Source: a bacterium
Lineage (GTDB): Bacteria; Patescibacteriota; Minisyncoccia; Phycocordibacterales; Phycocordibacteraceae
Direction: 5' to 3'
Assembly (NCBI GenBank): GCA_021802795.1
Contig: JAJZRH010000035.1
Span: 1 to 6,156, forward strand
Length of the DNA: 6,156 bases
The notes beneath the pieces were generated by a model. That model was given only the letters and a program-made list of their open reading frames with translations, was not told where the DNA came from and did not search any database. How positions within the stretch are numbered: the stretch's first letter is position 1; the number at the start of each line of letters is the position of its first letter. Below, one piece after another: positions 5,209-6,156 of the stretch. The position numbers and the translations under genes were made by a program.

Positions 5209-5868
5209 ATGGAGCGGGGACATGTAATTTCTGAAGGAGAGTATTACCACCTCTATAATCGCGGAGTTGAAAAGCGAGACATCTCGCTTACACAACATGA
5301 CCGGGATCGTTTTAAGCGCTTATTGTATCTGGCGAATGGTACTGAACATTTTGTCTTTCGTGATATCGAAAATAAAAAATTGAAGGAGATTGATCGCGGA
5401 GAGCCGCTTGTTGCAATTGGCGCATGGGTGCTTATGCCAAATCATTTTCACATCCTCATCAAAGAAGTCGTCGAAGGAGGAACCGCCGCATTTATGAGGA
5501 AACTCTGCACGGGGTACTCCACCTATTTTAATAAACGTCACGGTCGAGTCGGCCCCTTATTTCAGGGACGATACAGATCACAGCACGTGGTGTCAGATAC
5601 CCACTTGAAATACCTGTTTGCGTATATACACCTCAATCCTGTTAAATTAATAGACTCAACATGGAAAGAACGGGGAATTAAAAATATAATGGAAACAAAG
5701 AAATTTCTTTCAACCTATAAATATTCAAGCTACACATCTTACTTAGACACAAGCAGGGAGGAATGCGCTCTCCTCGCTAAAGATGCATTTCCCGCGTATT
5801 TTTTGGAGGAGAAAGATTTCGAAGATTTACATACAGAGTGGCTTAATTTCCAAACCGATAATACATAG
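5209..5868 (+). CDS. REP-associated tyrosine transposase (Y1, IS200-like)
   Basis: This 219-aa protein is a single-strand HUH nuclease of the REP-associated (RAYT, Y1_Tnp) family, which cuts and rejoins DNA at hairpins. The N-terminal motif is YHLYNRGVEKRDI (13-25). The metal-binding HUH motif is MPNHFHIL (His79 and His81). Further motifs are FMRKLCTGYSTYFNKRHGR, GPLFQGRYRS (115-124) and LFAYIHLNPVK (136-146), in which Tyr139 is the likely nucleophile. Length and motif order are complete, so it may be active. ATG 5209 is the in-frame start nearest the conserved N-terminus; three other ATGs at 5198-5206 are in another frame. The gene is clearly more AT-rich than murD, murC and rsmI, which supports transfer. 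The TAG stop lies inside the downstream palindrome. Confidence 0.93.
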   Translation: MERGHVISEGEYYHLYNRGVEKRDISLTQHDRDRFKRLLYLANGTEHFVFRDIENKKLKEIDRGEPLVAIGAWVLMPNHFHILIKEVVEGGTAAFMRKLCTGYSTYFNKRHGRVGPLFQGRYRSQHVVSDTHLKYLFAYIHLNPVKLIDSTWKERGIKNIMETKKFLSTYKYSSYTSYLDTSREECALLAKDAFPAYFLEEKDFEDLHTEWLNFQTDNT

Positions 5869-5889
5869 GACTGTCCTATGTATTGGTTT
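5852..5889. repeat. Downstream palindrome of the transposase unit, possible terminator
   Basis: AATACATAGGAC (5860-5871) pairs with GTCCTATGTATT (5873-5884) around T5872. A further AAACC/GGTTT pairing extends the stem past a 3-nt bulge at 5857-5859. The core is identical to that of the upstream palindrome. The stop codon TAG (5866-5868) is in the left arm. TTTTATTTCTTT follows the stem, so the hairpin could also end transcription. Confidence 0.88.
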
Positions 5890-5916
5890 TATTTCTTTGG
5901 AACTGCCTCAAATCGT

Positions 5917-5928
5917 ATTTAACAGGGT
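5917..5928 (-). repeat. Right outer inverted repeat of the transposase unit
   Basis: ATTTAACAGGGT is the exact inverted partner of 5126-5137. No target duplication is evident outside the pair. Confidence 0.6.
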
Positions 5929-5931
5929 TCG

Positions 5932-5950
5932 TATAGTCTGGTAGACTATA
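5932..5950. promoter_or_regulatory. 8-bp dyad just before the last gene
   Basis: TATAGTCT and AGACTATA form a perfect inverted repeat around GGT, ending 3 nt before ATG 5954. TATAGT (5932-5937) also resembles a -10 box, which would give a leader of about 10 nt or less. It could be a promoter, an operator or both. No convincing -35 is visible. Confidence 0.35.
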
Positions 5951-5953
5951 TTC

Positions 5954-6156
5954 ATGTCCCGCACCAGCACACTTATTCTTCTCGGCGTTCTCGTCATCCT
6001 TGCGCCGTTCTCCGGCCTGCCGGTCGCGGTACGCAACTTGCTTGCCGTCATATTCGGCGCCTGCGTGCTCGGTATCGGTCTTTCGATGCGCGCTCGGGAA
6101 GCGCACGCCGCACAGCAAGCGGTAGAGACTCCGCCCGCACCCGAACCGGTTCTGCC
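5954..6156 (+). CDS. Small membrane protein, 3' end outside window
   Basis: The visible 67 codons encode MSRTSTLILLGVLVILAPF and onwards. There are two likely membrane helices at residues 6-21 and 25-45, joined by a short loop (GLPVAVRN). A charged segment (RAREAHAAQQ) and a Pro-rich stretch (ETPPAPEP) follow. The gene is GC-rich like the mur genes and unlike the transposase, so it probably belongs to the host genome. No Shine-Dalgarno sequence precedes the ATG. It resembles short two-helix proteins I have seen in Patescibacteria, but I do not recognise a named family and give no function. The open reverse-strand frame over the same region (5876-6118) looks like a shadow of this gene. Confidence 0.65.
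   Translation, partial: MSRTSTLILLGVLVILAPFSGLPVAVRNLLAVIFGACVLGIGLSMRAREAHAAQQAVETPPAPEPVL

Noticed and set aside
5126..5928. CRISPR array or other repeat-spacer system
   Set aside because: Only two palindrome copies exist, separated by a transposase gene, with no regular spacers.

Overview
The window looks like part of a small-genome bacterium of the Candidate Phyla Radiation (Patescibacteria, probably Parcubacteria-like). This is inferred from a divergent 16S rRNA gene, a self-splicing intron with a homing endonuclease inside that gene, tightly packed genes and short versions of MurC and RsmI. I cannot name the lineage more precisely.

Positions 1-1212 hold the 3' part of a 16S rRNA gene, cut by a 765-nt group I intron (404-1168). 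The splice sites can be set to the base. The 5' exon ends at the equivalent of E. coli U1498, and the 3' exon restarts at A1499 and aligns to the E. coli 3' end without gaps. An internal guide GUUGCGAC pairs with the joined exons GUCGU|AAC. P2, P3, P4, P6, P7, P8 and P9 can all be drawn. A LAGLIDADG endonuclease gene sits in the P8 loop and runs into the ribozyme core on both sides; its stop codon lies in P7. The 3' exon keeps helix 45 and its GGAA loop, but the anti-Shine-Dalgarno stretch reads CATATCC instead of CACCTCC.

Positions 1213-1479 hold a run of hairpins, a clear rho-independent terminator and a tRNA promoter. No 23S or 5S gene follows, so the 16S gene is unlinked from them on this side. 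tRNA-Ile(GAT), normally found in the 16S-23S spacer, is still next door, which suggests a broken rRNA operon.

Positions 1480-5120 form one dense same-strand block: tRNA-Ile, a 95-aa membrane protein whose ATG uses the last base of the tRNA CCA, murD, murC (ATGA overlap) and rsmI (1-nt gap). MurC and MurD add L-Ala and then D-Glu to UDP-MurNAc in peptidoglycan synthesis. RsmI methylates C1402 of 16S rRNA, equivalent to position 320 here.

Positions 5121-5928 hold a REP-associated (Y1, HUH) transposase gene. It is flanked by two palindromes with an identical core and, further out, by a 12-bp inverted repeat. The gene is visibly more AT-rich than its neighbours. The window ends in a small two-helix membrane protein gene, cut off at 6156 and preceded by an 8-bp dyad.
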